Of a stretch of 39,014 nucleotides of DNA, positions 9,315 through 17,391 are shown piece after piece. The stretch is from NCBI RefSeq assembly GCF_011421595.1, contig NZ_WTLH01000030.1, positions 1 through 39,014 of the forward strand, read 5' to 3'. Every line of letters starts with the position of its first letter. Positions within the stretch are counted from its first letter, which is position 1. The translations under genes and the position numbers were made by a program. Source of the DNA: Streptomyces sp. YIM 98790. Its GTDB lineage: Bacteria; Actinomycetota; Actinomycetes; Streptomycetales; Streptomycetaceae. Under the pieces are notes generated by a model, which saw only the letters and a list, made by a program, of their open reading frames with translations, ran no database searches and was not told where the DNA came from.

Positions 9315-9348
9315 CAGGAGCGGGGCAGGAAGCAGGAGCGGGGCAGGA
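9315..9348. repeat. 18-bp direct repeat in the NB-ARC / ABC permease interval
   Basis: CAGGAGCGGGGCAGGAAG occurs at 9315-9332 and again, lacking its last two bases, at 9333-9348. The 276-base interval also holds the NB-ARC leader and a CTCAAA direct repeat near 9217-9233, but no gene that I can support. Confidence 0.6.
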
Positions 9349-9423
9349 CGGCCGCGGCCCCGCTCCGGCGCCGGGCGGGCGCGGGGCGGGGCCGCGGGAG
9401 GTGCGGTGGCGGCGGGCGGCGGC

Positions 9424-10290
9424 TCAGCCGGCGTTGCTCTTGTACTTGCGCACCGCCAGCGTGCGGAAGACCGCGATGATCAGCACCGAGTAGATCACCG
9501 AGGCCAGCACGGGGTGCTGGAGCGGCCAGGCGTCGGGCGCCTCGTAGCCGGGGGGCAGGTTGCCGAACAGGTCCCGGACGGCCATCACCACGGCGCTGAA
9601 CGGGTTGTACTCGGCGACCGGCTGGAGCCAGCCGGGCATGTTCTCCGAGGGCACGAAGGCCACCGAGATGAAGGTCAGCGGGAACAGCCAGATCAGCCCG
9701 GCCGAACCGGCCGCCTCGGGGCTGCGCACGGACTGGCCGATGAGCGCGCCGATCCAGGTGAAGGCGTACCCCAGGAGGAGCAGCACGCCGAAGGCGGCGA
9801 GCGCCTTGAGCGGGCCCTCGTGGATGCGCCAGCCGACCAGGAAGGCGACGATGGCCAGCACCAGCAGGATGAGCGCGGTCTGCACCAGGTCGGCGAGGGT
9901 GCGGCCGGTGAGCACCGCGCCGCGGGCGACGGGCAGCGAGCGGAACCGGTCCACGATGCCCTTGCTCATGTCCTCGGCGATGCCGATGCTCGGGCCGGCC
10001 ACCGCGAAGGTGACGGTCTGCGCGAAGATGCCGCCCATCAGGAATTCCCGGTAGGCGTTGGGGTCCAGCCCGGCGCCGGGGATGTTGATGGAGCCGCCGA
10101 AGACGTAGCTGAACAGCACGACGAACATCACCGGCTGGATGAGCCCGAAGATCACCACTTCGGGGATCCGCTTCATGCGCAGCAGGTTCCGCTTGGCGAT
10201 CACCAGGGAGTCGTGCACGGTCTGGCCGACGCCTATCTTCCCGGACACGGGGGCCGGGGCGGCGGCGGGCCGGTCGGTGGTGGCGGTCAC
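9424..10290 (-). CDS. ABC-2 type transporter permease (DrrB-like)
   Basis: The 288-residue membrane subunit of an ABC exporter. It has about six transmembrane helices, beginning with the RIPEVVIFGLIQPVMFVVLF segment and ending with VLASVIYSVLIIAVFRTLAV. The conserved ABC-2 region includes SFxxxN-like spacing and the SLPVARGAVLTGRTLADL motif of DrrB/NodJ proteins. The start is the GTG at 10290, which overlaps the stop of the ATPase gene in GTGA, so the two genes are translationally coupled. Relatives export antibiotics such as daunorubicin or act in self-resistance; the substrate here cannot be read from sequence. It is co-transcribed with the ATPase from the operator-bearing promoter near 11460. 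Confidence 0.93.
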   Translation of the reverse strand: MTATTDRPAAAPAPVSGKIGVGQTVHDSLVIAKRNLLRMKRIPEVVIFGLIQPVMFVVLFSYVFGGSINIPGAGLDPNAYREFLMGGIFAQTVTFAVAGPSIGIAEDMSKGIVDRFRSLPVARGAVLTGRTLADLVQTALILLVLAIVAFLVGWRIHEGPLKALAAFGVLLLLGYAFTWIGALIGQSVRSPEAAGSAGLIWLFPLTFISVAFVPSENMPGWLQPVAEYNPFSAVVMAVRDLFGNLPPGYEAPDAWPLQHPVLASVIYSVLIIAVFRTLAVRKYKSNAG

Positions 10291-11348
10291 TTGGTCACCT
10301 TCTCCTTCGCCGCGTCCTCGGCGGCCTTCTCGCCCTTGCCCCGGGCGCCTCTGCCCCGGCCGCCCGCGGCGGCCGTGCTGCCCTCCGCGTCCTCCTCGCT
10401 CCCGGCGTCCTCGGCGGTGTGGCCGGTGAGGGAGAGGAAGACGTCGTCCAGGGTGGGGCGGCGCAGTCCGATGTCGTCGATGGGAACGCCCCGGGAGTCC
10501 AGCTCGCGGATGATCTCGGCGAGCAGCTTGGCTCCGCCGGCCGCCGGCACGGTGAGCTTCCGGGTGTGGCCCTCCAGCTTGGCCTCGCCCTCGCCGAGCC
10601 GCTCCAGGATTTCCCTGGCCACCGGGATCTGGTCGCGGTCGTGCACCACGACCTCGATCACATCGCCCCCGGTCTGGTCCTTGAGCTGGTCGGAAGTGCC
10701 GCGGGCGATGATCCTGCCGTGGTCCACCACCGCGATGGTGTCGGCCAGGTGGTCGGCCTCCTCCAGGTACTGGGTGGTGAGCAGCAGCGTGGTGCCGCCG
10801 GCCACCAGCTCCTGGATGACCTCCCACAGCGCCTGCCGGTTGCGCGGGTCCAGGCCGGTGGTGGGCTCGTCCATGAACATCACGGGCGGGCTGACCACCA
10901 GGGCGGCGGCCAGGTCGAGGCGGCGGCGCATGCCGCCGGAGTAGGTCTTGGCGATGCGGCCGGCGGCCTCGGTGAGGTTGAACCGCTCCAGCAGTTCCTG
11001 GGCCCGCTGCCGGGCCCGCTTGGCGGGCAGCTGGTAGAGCTCGCCGACCATCTGGAGATTCTCCAGGCCGGTCAGATACTCGTCGACCGCGGCGAACTGG
11101 CCCGACAGGCCGATCGAGCGGCGCACCTCGTTGGGATGCCTGAGCACGTCGATGCCCGCCACCTCGGCGCGGCCGCTGTCCGGCTGGAGCAGGGTGGTGA
11201 GCACTCGCACGGTGGTGGTCTTGCCGGCTCCGTTCGGCCCGAGCAGGCCGAGCACGGTGCCTTCTGGTACGTCGATGTCTACGCCGTCCAGTGCCCTGAC
11301 ATCGCCGAAGGTCTTGACAAGGCCCTCGGCGTATATGGCGCCTGGCAT
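10287..11348 (-). CDS. ABC transporter ATP-binding protein (DrrA-like)
   Basis: The 353-residue ATPase of the exporter. It contains Walker A GPNGAGKT (37-44), signature YSGGM (136-140), Walker B VMFMDEP (156-162) with TTGLDP as D-loop, and the H-loop in LLLTTQYLEEADHLAD. The domain after about residue 230 matches the DrrA C-terminal regulatory region (RRPTLDDVFLSLTG). Residues past about 305 form a low-complexity tail, acidic and then Ala/Gly/Lys-rich, that is not part of the family core. The ATG at 11348 has GGGAG about 6 bases upstream. It is first in a two-gene operon with the permease, overlapping it by four bases. The promoter region carries a strong palindrome, so expression is probably repressed until an inducer appears. 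Identity is secure; substrate is unknown. Confidence 0.95.
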   Translation of the reverse strand: MPGAIYAEGLVKTFGDVRALDGVDIDVPEGTVLGLLGPNGAGKTTTVRVLTTLLQPDSGRAEVAGIDVLRHPNEVRRSIGLSGQFAAVDEYLTGLENLQMVGELYQLPAKRARQRAQELLERFNLTEAAGRIAKTYSGGMRRRLDLAAALVVSPPVMFMDEPTTGLDPRNRQALWEVIQELVAGGTTLLLTTQYLEEADHLADTIAVVDHGRIIARGTSDQLKDQTGGDVIEVVVHDRDQIPVAREILERLGEGEAKLEGHTRKLTVPAAGGAKLLAEIIRELDSRGVPIDDIGLRRPTLDDVFLSLTGHTAEDAGSEEDAEGSTAAAGGRGRGARGKGEKAAEDAAKEKVTK

Positions 11349-11445
11349 GTTGTCTCCCGGTTGGGGGTCTGATCGGTTTCCCGGGTGGTCCGGCCCGGTC
11401 GGCGGGTTTCAGGCTGGCCCGCGCAGGGCGCCGCCGCCACTTCAC

Positions 11446-11474
11446 ACTATCGCGATGTATCGCGTTATACGCAA
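11446..11474 (-). promoter_or_regulatory. ABC-operon promoter with palindromic operator in the spacer
   Basis: On the minus strand TTGCGT (11474-11469) and GATAGT (11451-11446) are exactly 17 bases apart. The spacer is filled by a 20-bp palindrome at 11448-11467, TAtCGCGATgtATCGCGtTA, with 16 of 20 positions symmetric. A repressor bound there would block RNA polymerase. The start point would be near 11439, about 90 bases ahead of the ATPase gene. No regulator gene adjoins it in a way that identifies the ligand. Confidence 0.65.
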
Positions 11475-11567
11475 GGCGCCGGCCGCACCGCGCGGTCCGG
11501 CACGGCGGCCGGACCGCCTCCCCCGTGGGCGGCCCGGCCGGGTCCGGCAGAGGCGGACGGCAGGCCC

Positions 11568-12863
11568 TCAGCCGAGGACCGTGTAGCCCGCCCGGTGCAG
11601 GGCGGTTCTCACCTCCGCGCAGTGCTCATGGCCCTGCGTCTCCAGTTGCAGTTCCACCTCCGCCTCGTCGACCCGCAGCCGCGGGTCCGTCCGCACGTGA
11701 TTGACGGAAAGGACGTTAGCGTCGGCCACTGACAATTCCGCGAGCAGCGCCGCCAGCACCCCCGGACGGTCCGGCAGCCGCAGCCGCAGCGACAGGTACC
11801 GGCCCGCCGCCGCCATGCCGTGGCGCAGCGTGCGCTGAAGCACCAGCGGATCGACATTGCCCCCGGAAAGCACCGCCACCACCGGTCCGTCGAACGACTC
11901 CGGCGCCGACAGCAGGGCCGCCACCGGGCTGGCCCCGGCCGGCTCCACCACCAGCTTCGCCCGCTCCAGGCAGAGCAGCAGGGCGCTGGAGAGCTCGTCC
12001 TCGGTCACGGTACGGATGTCGTCGACCAGAGCGCCAACGATTTTGAACGGCACATCGCCGGGCCGGGCCACCCGGATGCCGTCCGCCATGGTGGACGCCG
12101 CCTCCAGCGCCACCGGACGGCCGGCGGCCAGCGAGGGCGGATAGGCGGCGGCCCCCTTCGCCTGCACGCCGACCACCGAGACGTCGGGCCGCAGCGACTT
12201 CACCGCCAGCGCCACCCCGGCGGCCAGCCCGCCGCCGCCCATGCCGAGCACGATGGTGCGCACCTCGGGGCACTGTTCAAGAATCTCCAGCCCGATGGTC
12301 CCCTGCCCCGCGATCACATCGGGATGATCAAAGGGGTGAATGAAAACTGCACCTGTTTCCTGGGCATACTCCTGTGCCGCGGCCAGCGTTTCGTCCACCA
12401 CTTGACCGTGCAGTCGCACATCCGCGCCGTACTCCCGGGTAGCGGCGATCTTCGGCAGCGCCGCCCCGGCGGGCATGAAGACGGTGGCCGGCACCCCGAG
12501 CAGGGTGGCCGCCAGGGCCACGCCCTGGGCATGGTTGCCGGCGCTGGCCGCGACCACTCCCCGGGCCCGCTCCGCGGGGCCGAGGGCGGCGATCCTGGTG
12601 TACGCGCCACGGATCTTGAACGAGCCGGTGCGCTGGAGATTCTCGCACTTCAGATGCACCGGAGCGGAGACCAGCCGGCTCAGGTGGCGGCTGCCCTCCA
12701 GGGCGGTGACGCGGGCCACTCCGGCCAGCGTCTTCTGGGCGGCGAGGATGTCCTCCAGATCCGGCGGGGAGACCGGGTCGCGGTCGGCCGGGAGCGGACG
12801 GTCGGTCGGGGCGGGGGTACCGCCCGGGGCGTTGCTCGCGGGGTTCGCGGAATTCGCAGCCAT
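11568..12863 (-). CDS. ilvA: Threonine ammonia-lyase (threonine dehydratase) with ACT domain
   Basis: A PLP enzyme that converts threonine to 2-oxobutanoate and ammonia, feeding isoleucine synthesis or threonine catabolism. The 431-residue protein has the fold-type II PLP core with the Schiff-base Lys83 in SFKIRGAYTR, the ASAGNHAQGVA segment, and the phosphate-binding GMGGGGLAAG loop (about 212-221). It ends in one ACT domain (about 350-431, YLSLRLRLPDRPGV...). A single ACT domain matches the TdcB-like architecture common in actinobacteria, which suggests allosteric control by an amino acid. I start at the ATG of 12863. The first 30 residues are low-complexity, no clear ribosome binding site is visible, and a shorter start is possible. 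It is divergent from the MarR gene. Confidence 0.94.
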   Translation of the reverse strand: MAANSANPASNAPGGTPAPTDRPLPADRDPVSPPDLEDILAAQKTLAGVARVTALEGSRHLSRLVSAPVHLKCENLQRTGSFKIRGAYTRIAALGPAERARGVVAASAGNHAQGVALAATLLGVPATVFMPAGAALPKIAATREYGADVRLHGQVVDETLAAAQEYAQETGAVFIHPFDHPDVIAGQGTIGLEILEQCPEVRTIVLGMGGGGLAAGVALAVKSLRPDVSVVGVQAKGAAAYPPSLAAGRPVALEAASTMADGIRVARPGDVPFKIVGALVDDIRTVTEDELSSALLLCLERAKLVVEPAGASPVAALLSAPESFDGPVVAVLSGGNVDPLVLQRTLRHGMAAAGRYLSLRLRLPDRPGVLAALLAELSVADANVLSVNHVRTDPRLRVDEAEVELQLETQGHEHCAEVRTALHRAGYTVLG

Positions 12864-13127
12864 GCGGCAAGTCTGGCAGCCGGCCCGCGCGGCGGCTCGG
12901 GCGAGCCTCCCCCGCCGCACTCCGCACAACGCCCCGCAGGCCCCGTCAGCAACCATCCGAAACGTTCCAAGGCGACCATTTCGTTGCCGGGCCAGTCCAG
13001 TTATCGAATGGTGTTGTCAGAGGTTTACGCAACGGTGTCCGCACATGGTCTGCGGCGCGTACTCTGTGGCGCACCGCACACACAAGCCCTTCTTCTACCC
13101 TCACCCCTCCTAACGCAACCGTTGGAA

Positions 13128-13619
13128 ATGAAGCCTGAAACAACTGCACCCCAGGACCAGATCAGTCCCCACCTCGACGCGCTCCAGCACGAAGTGGCGA
13201 TCTTCGCCCGGCGCGCGGAACAGACCCGCCTCGGCGGTCTGGGCCCCGCGCGCAACTCCATGGACCGCGCCGCCTACCTGCTGCTCAGCAAGCTCGACCA
13301 GCAGGGCCCGACCGGGGTCAAGGCCCTGGCCGCCGGCATGGGCATCGACTCCTCGACGGTGACCCGGCAGGTCGCCCCGCTGGTCGAATCCGGGCTGGTC
13401 ACCCGTACCGCCGACCCCGACGACGGCCGGGCCGTCGTCCTTCAGCTCTCCCCCCGGGGCAGTGTGCGCCTGGCGGAGGTGCGGCGTTCGCGCTGCAAGC
13501 TGATGACCCGGCTGACCGAGCACTGGTCGGACGACGAGCGCGAGGTCTTCCGCGAGCTGCTCACCCGGTTCAACACCGCCGTGGCCGAGTGGCAGAACAA
13601 CTACACCCTGCCCGAATAG
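13128..13619 (+). CDS. MarR-family transcriptional regulator
   Basis: A 163-residue winged-helix repressor. The N-terminal helices (about 11-58) precede the HTH (about 62-85, VKALAAGMGIDSSTVTRQVA). The wing carries the conserved DPDDGRA motif (about 97-102), and a C-terminal dimerisation helix follows. The ATG at 13128 gives the usual MarR length; the same frame is open far upstream, but only because it lies antisense to ilvA. The ribosome binding site is weak (TTGGAA). The gene is divergent from ilvA across 264 bases, so it may control itself and ilvA. A direct repeat related to ACGCAAC occurs twice upstream (about 13027 and 13114) and could be its operator. Family is secure; ligand and targets are inference. 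Confidence 0.94.
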   Translation: MKPETTAPQDQISPHLDALQHEVAIFARRAEQTRLGGLGPARNSMDRAAYLLLSKLDQQGPTGVKALAAGMGIDSSTVTRQVAPLVESGLVTRTADPDDGRAVVLQLSPRGSVRLAEVRRSRCKLMTRLTEHWSDDEREVFRELLTRFNTAVAEWQNNYTLPE

Positions 13620-13663
13620 GCCCGCCGGCCGCGGGGCACCGGCCGCCGGCGCCCGCCCGGTGA

Positions 13664-13724
13664 CCACCAGCACCAGCACCGATACCCGTACGAATACCAG
13701 CACGAGCACCAGTACCAGCACGAA
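13664..13724. repeat. ACCAGC-type hexamer repeat tract
   Basis: About 60 bases are built from degenerate ACCAGC/ACGAGC/ACCAGT hexamers after the MarR stop. It lies in a 298-base interval between convergent MarR and metB genes that holds no gene I can support. On the minus strand it reads as an artificial Val/Leu repeat. Confidence 0.6.
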
Positions 13725-13917
13725 CTGCACGGAGAACCCACCGGGGCGGTACGGTCCGGGCCGCTGATGCGGCGGCGGCACGGACCGGGACAGCGCCCGG
13801 CAGACAGGGCCGGCGGCCGGACTCAGCCCCGCACCGCCGGCCCCCTTCCGTGCCCTCCACGCACGCCGTACCCGGGCCGGAAGCCGCGGCACACGGCGGT
13901 ACGGCGCGGCACGCGGA

Positions 13918-15096
13918 TCAGCCGAGGGCGCCGAGCGCCTGGCCGAGATCGGCCAGCAGATCCTCCGCCGCCTCGATCCCCACCGACAGCCGCACCAGGT
14001 CGTCCGGCACCTCCAGCGCCGTACCGGCCGCGGAGGCGTGCGTCATCCGCCCCGGGTGCTCGATCAGCGACTCCACCCCGCCCAGCGACTCGCCCAGCGT
14101 GAACACCCGCGCCCGGTCGCACACCTCGACCGCGGCCCGTTCCCCGCCCGCGACCCGGAACGACACCATGCCGCCGAAGCCGCGCATCTGCTTGGCCGCG
14201 GTCTCGTGCCCGGGGTGGGACTCCAGGCCCGGGTAGTAGACCCGGGTCACCTTCGGGTGCGCGGACAGCATCGCGGCCACCCGCGAGGCATTGGCGCAGT
14301 GCCGGTCCATGCGCACCGCCAGGGTCTTGATGCCGCGCTGCACCAGCCAGGCGTCGAACGGCCCGGCCACCGCCCCCATCGCGTTCTGGTGGTAGGCCAG
14401 CTCCTCGCCCAGCTCCTCGTCCGCCGTGACCAGCGCGCCGCCGACCACATCCGAGTGCCCGCCCATGTACTTGGTGGTGGAGTGCACCACCACATCCGCG
14501 CCCAGCGCCAGCGGCTGCTGGAGATAAGGGCTGGCGAAGGTGTTGTCCACCACCAGCCGGACCCCGGCGGAGCGTGCGATGTCCGCCAGCAGCGCCAGGT
14601 CGGTGATGCCCAGCAGCGGATTGGACGGGGTCTCCACCCAGATCAGCTTCGTCTCCGGGCGGAGCGCCGCCCGCACCCGGTCCGGGTCGGAGGTGTGCGC
14701 GACCGTCCAGGTCACCCCCCAGCGCTCCACCACCTTGGCGATCAGCCGGAACGTGCCGCCGTACGCGTCGTCCGGGATGACCAGGTGGTCGCCGGGACGG
14801 AGCACGGTGCGCAGCAGACAGTCCTCGGCGGCCAGACCGGAGGCGAAGGCCAGGCCGCGGCGCCCGCCCTCCAGCGCGGCGAGGTTCTCCTCCAGCGCGG
14901 TGCGCGTGGGGTTGGCGGACCGGCTGTACTCGTAGCCGCCGCGCAGGCCGCCGACGCCGTCCTGCTTGTAGGTGGAGACCTGGTAGATCGGCGGCACCAC
15001 GGCGCCGGTGGCGGCGTCCGGCTCCTGGCCGGCGTGGATGGCAAGGGTTTCGAAACGCGGCCGGTCGCCGCCGGTTTCCTGCTGCTGCGGTTGCAT
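13918..15096 (-). CDS. metB: Cystathionine gamma-synthase / gamma-lyase
   Basis: A PLP-dependent Cys/Met-metabolism enzyme of 392 residues. It has family landmarks throughout: YEYSRSANPTR (55-65), the ASGLAAEDCLL segment, the VVDNTFASPYLQQP stretch with its PLP-binding Asp184, and the Schiff-base Lys209 in HSTTKYMGGHSD. The C-terminus ends in the usual SLGGVESLIEHPGRMTH and VRLSVGIE motifs. Synthase (methionine synthesis from O-acyl-homoserine) and lyase (cysteine from cystathionine) cannot be told apart with confidence from sequence; actinobacterial members often do both. I start at the ATG of 15096; the 50 codons upstream are low-complexity. It is divergent from the 404-residue protein gene. 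I saw no SAM or B12 riboswitch upstream. Confidence 0.93.
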   Translation of the reverse strand: MQPQQQETGGDRPRFETLAIHAGQEPDAATGAVVPPIYQVSTYKQDGVGGLRGGYEYSRSANPTRTALEENLAALEGGRRGLAFASGLAAEDCLLRTVLRPGDHLVIPDDAYGGTFRLIAKVVERWGVTWTVAHTSDPDRVRAALRPETKLIWVETPSNPLLGITDLALLADIARSAGVRLVVDNTFASPYLQQPLALGADVVVHSTTKYMGGHSDVVGGALVTADEELGEELAYHQNAMGAVAGPFDAWLVQRGIKTLAVRMDRHCANASRVAAMLSAHPKVTRVYYPGLESHPGHETAAKQMRGFGGMVSFRVAGGERAAVEVCDRARVFTLGESLGGVESLIEHPGRMTHASAAGTALEVPDDLVRLSVGIEAAEDLLADLGQALGALG

Positions 15097-15244
15097 GGCA
15101 CCACCGTAGACCGCCGTACCGTGGAAGGAGGAAAGCGACCGGCCGTATCCGCCGCCGCGCCCCTGCCGTAGCTTGTGTGCTCGCCGTCCGTGCCCGTCAC
15201 CGTCCGTCCGTCCGTTGTCGTCCTCCACCGGAAGCCGCACCGCC

Positions 15245-16459
15245 ATGGAACTCCTGCTGGTGATCTTCGCCGTCGCCGTCCTCGGCTCGATCGTGGCCAG
15301 GCCCGCGATTCTGCGCCGCCTCGAACGGCGGCACTACGAGCGGGCCGCCGCCTCGTCGCCGCCCCCGCCGCTCGCTCCCGACGCCTCCCAGGCCGCCCCC
15401 GGCGACGGACCGGTGTCGTTCCGCAAGGACGGCGACGGGCCGGGCCGGGTCACCGAGGGCGGCCTGGTGCCGGTGGAGAACCTCGACCAGCGGCTGCCCG
15501 GCCCGGACGACGCGCTGATCGAGGCCCTGGAGCAAAGCCAGCGCACACAGGACTGGCGCCCGGCGGGGCAGCTCCTGGCGATGACCGATGACGCCGAGCT
15601 GCGCTGGCAGCGGGTGCAGTCGCTGGCCGGGGCCGCCGCCATGGAGCTGGCGCAGTGGCAGCGGGCGCAGGGCTCCGCCGGACCGGCCGAGCAGCCGGGC
15701 GGGGCCGCCGCGCCCGGCACCCCCGGCGGGGACCAGGGTGATGCCGGCTGGCTGCGCGAATGGCGGCGGGAACAGCCCGCCGACCCCGGCGGCGCCCAGG
15801 TCTACGCCCAGTTCCTGGTCTGGCAGGCGGTCTCCGACCCCGGCTCGCCCAGCCACCGGATCATCCTGGAAGAGGCCCGCACCGTCTGCCGGGAGGCCGC
15901 CCGCCTTGCGCCGCAGGACCCGACACCGCTGATCACCGAGCTGATGGTGGCCCGCGCCCTGGGCTGCGACCGCCAGGAGTTCGAGGCGCTGTGGCAGCGC
16001 GTCGCCGGTCTCGCCCCGGACCACATGGGCGCCCATCTCGCCGCCCTGACCTACTGGTCCGAGAAGTGGCACGGCTCCCGGAAGGAGGCGTACGCCTTCG
16101 CCGAGCGGGCCGCCGCCGGGGCCGCCCCCGGCAGCCTGCTGCCCGCCCTGCCGCTGTTCGCGGTCTACGACCACCTGCCCGACGTGACCTTCGCCGAGGG
16201 CGTCTACCAGGGCAAGGTCGTCACCGACGCGATCGAGGCGGCGCACTACGCGCTGCACCACGCCCGCGCCGGGCACCCCGTGCTGCCGCATGTGCAGCAC
16301 CTTCTGCTGTTCTTCCTGGTGCGTGCCGAGCGGTACGCGGAGGCCGCGGAACAGGTGCGCGCGGTGGATGGTTATGTAGGTGCCCTCCCCTGGGTGAACA
16401 GCGAGAACCCGGCCCGTCAGTACGCCGCCTACCGGGCCCTGGCCATCGGCGGTCATTAA
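15245..16459 (+). CDS. Membrane-anchored helical-repeat protein, function unknown
   Basis: A 404-residue protein that I cannot assign to a characterised family. One N-terminal transmembrane segment (residues 1-20, [20 protein letters not shown]) is followed by a basic stretch and a Pro/Ala-rich linker (about 38-75). The remainder is an all-helical domain in which the spacing of Ala, Trp and Leu resembles TPR-like repeats (for example [27 protein letters not shown]). The ATG at 15245 starts it cleanly. It ends 12 bases before the msrA start, and the taaggag at its stop supplies the msrA ribosome binding site, so the two are probably co-translated. A link to oxidative repair is suggested only by that pairing. 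Confidence 0.85.
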   Translation: MELLLVIFAVAVLGSIVARPAILRRLERRHYERAAASSPPPPLAPDASQAAPGDGPVSFRKDGDGPGRVTEGGLVPVENLDQRLPGPDDALIEALEQSQRTQDWRPAGQLLAMTDDAELRWQRVQSLAGAAAMELAQWQRAQGSAGPAEQPGGAAAPGTPGGDQGDAGWLREWRREQPADPGGAQVYAQFLVWQAVSDPGSPSHRIILEEARTVCREAARLAPQDPTPLITELMVARALGCDRQEFEALWQRVAGLAPDHMGAHLAALTYWSEKWHGSRKEAYAFAERAAAGAAPGSLLPALPLFAVYDHLPDVTFAEGVYQGKVVTDAIEAAHYALHHARAGHPVLPHVQHLLLFFLVRAERYAEAAEQVRAVDGYVGALPWVNSENPARQYAAYRALAIGGH

Positions 16460-16471
16460 GGAGTGATCCGC

Positions 16472-17161
16472 GTGCGCTTCCGCGTCAAGGACCGACTGCC
16501 CACCCCGGAGGAGGCCCTGCCGGGCCGCGACGCCCCCGCCTTCCCGGTACCCGACCGGCACACCGTGCTGGGCAATCCGCTGCTCCCGCCGTACCCGGAA
16601 GGGCTGGAGACGGCCGACTTCGCCCTGGGCTGCTTCTGGGGCGCGGAACGGCGCTTCTGGCAGACCCCGGGCGTGTGGACGACCCTGGCCGGCTACCAGG
16701 GCGGCCACACCCCGAACCCGACCTACGAGGAGGTCTGCTCCGGCCTGACCGGGCACACCGAGACGGTCCGGGTGGTCTTCGACCCGTCGCGGGTCTCCTA
16801 CGAGCGGCTGCTCCAGGTCTTCTGGGAGGCCCACGACCCCACCCAGGGCTTCCGCCAGGGCAACGACGTCGGCACCCAGTACCGGTCGGCGGTCTTCACC
16901 CACTCGCCGGCGCAGCAGGAGCAGGCGTCGTTCTCCCGCACCGCCTACCAGCAGGCGCTGACCGCGGCCGGACACGGAGTCATCACCACCGAGATCCTCC
17001 CGGCCGACGGCCGCCCCTTCTACCCGGCCGAGGACTACCACCAGCAGTACCTGGACAAGAACCCGGCCGGCTACTGCGGCATCGGCGGCACCGGTGTCAA
17101 GCTAAGTGACCCGATCGACGGCGCTTCCTGCCCGACCGGCATCCTGCCCGCCGACGGCTGA
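16472..17161 (+). CDS. msrA: Peptide-methionine (S)-S-oxide reductase MsrA, with C-terminal insertion
   Basis: MsrA reduces methionine-S-sulfoxide in proteins, recycled by thioredoxin. The 229-residue protein has catalytic Cys54 in GCFWGAER, then [43 protein letters not shown] and [17 protein letters not shown]. Recycling cysteines normally sit 8-9 residues apart near the C-terminus. Here Cys202 and Cys220 are 18 apart, separated by an extra KLSDPIDGA (residues 210-218) whose codons (CTA, AGT, GCT) are rare in this DNA. I choose GTG 16472 because AAGGAG lies 9 bases upstream; the GTG at 16463 abuts that site. The enzyme core is intact, but efficient recycling may be affected. The insertion lies against an accessory island. 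Confidence 0.94.
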   Translation: MRFRVKDRLPTPEEALPGRDAPAFPVPDRHTVLGNPLLPPYPEGLETADFALGCFWGAERRFWQTPGVWTTLAGYQGGHTPNPTYEEVCSGLTGHTETVRVVFDPSRVSYERLLQVFWEAHDPTQGFRQGNDVGTQYRSAVFTHSPAQQEQASFSRTAYQQALTAAGHGVITTEILPADGRPFYPAEDYHQQYLDKNPAGYCGIGGTGVKLSDPIDGASCPTGILPADG

Positions 17162-17178
17162 CCTGCGCCGCGCCACGT

Positions 17179-17206
17179 ACCGCCCGCACGTGCCAGCGCG
17201 GGCGGT
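17179..17206 (+). terminator. Hairpin downstream of msrA
   Basis: ACCGCCCGC (17179-17187) pairs perfectly with GCGGGCGGT (17198-17206) around a 10-base loop, 17 bases past the msrA stop. It is a likely terminator. Its right arm overlaps the first block of the larger palindrome at 17200. Confidence 0.55.
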
Positions 17207-17376
17207 CGGAGGGACTTTCGGGCGGGAGCTGCCATGGGGGGAGAGATCGGGTGCCCGTACGCTGGCTCCGCGAATCGGGCGGGCTTGTGGCCTGCCCGGT
17301 ATGTAGCCCGATGGGCACCCGGCCTTCGAGGCTCCCCCCATGGTGGCTGCCTAAGAGTCCCGGAGACCGACCGCCC
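17200..17376. repeat. 177-bp multi-block imperfect palindrome (MITE-like or structured terminator)
   Basis: Four pairs of inverted blocks are nested in order: GGGCGGTCGG (17200-17209 with 17367-17376), GGGACT (17211-17216 with 17356-17361), CCATGGGGGGAG (17232-17243 with 17332-17343) and CGGGTGCCC (17248-17256 with 17313-17321). An inner hairpin pairs CGGGCGGGC (17276-17284) with GCCTGCCCG (17290-17298). The element fills the gap between convergent msrA and the HTH regulator. It could be a bidirectional terminator, a miniature inverted-repeat element or a structured RNA. The nesting is certain; the role is not. Confidence 0.7.
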
Positions 17377-17391
17377 CAACCACCGTCCGTG

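Noticed and set aside
6796..10944. A 1382-codon open frame on the plus strand
   Set aside because: It is antisense to the NB-ARC and ABC transporter genes, which have clear motifs and ribosome sites. Its translation is low-complexity Gly/Ala/Val/Gln, as expected from the high-GC reverse frame.
11820..13127. Long N-terminal extension of the MarR reading frame
   Set aside because: It runs antisense to ilvA and has no MarR features before the ATG at 13128.
15097..15244. SAM or B12 riboswitch ahead of metB
   Set aside because: The interval is short and lacks the conserved core sequences of either class.
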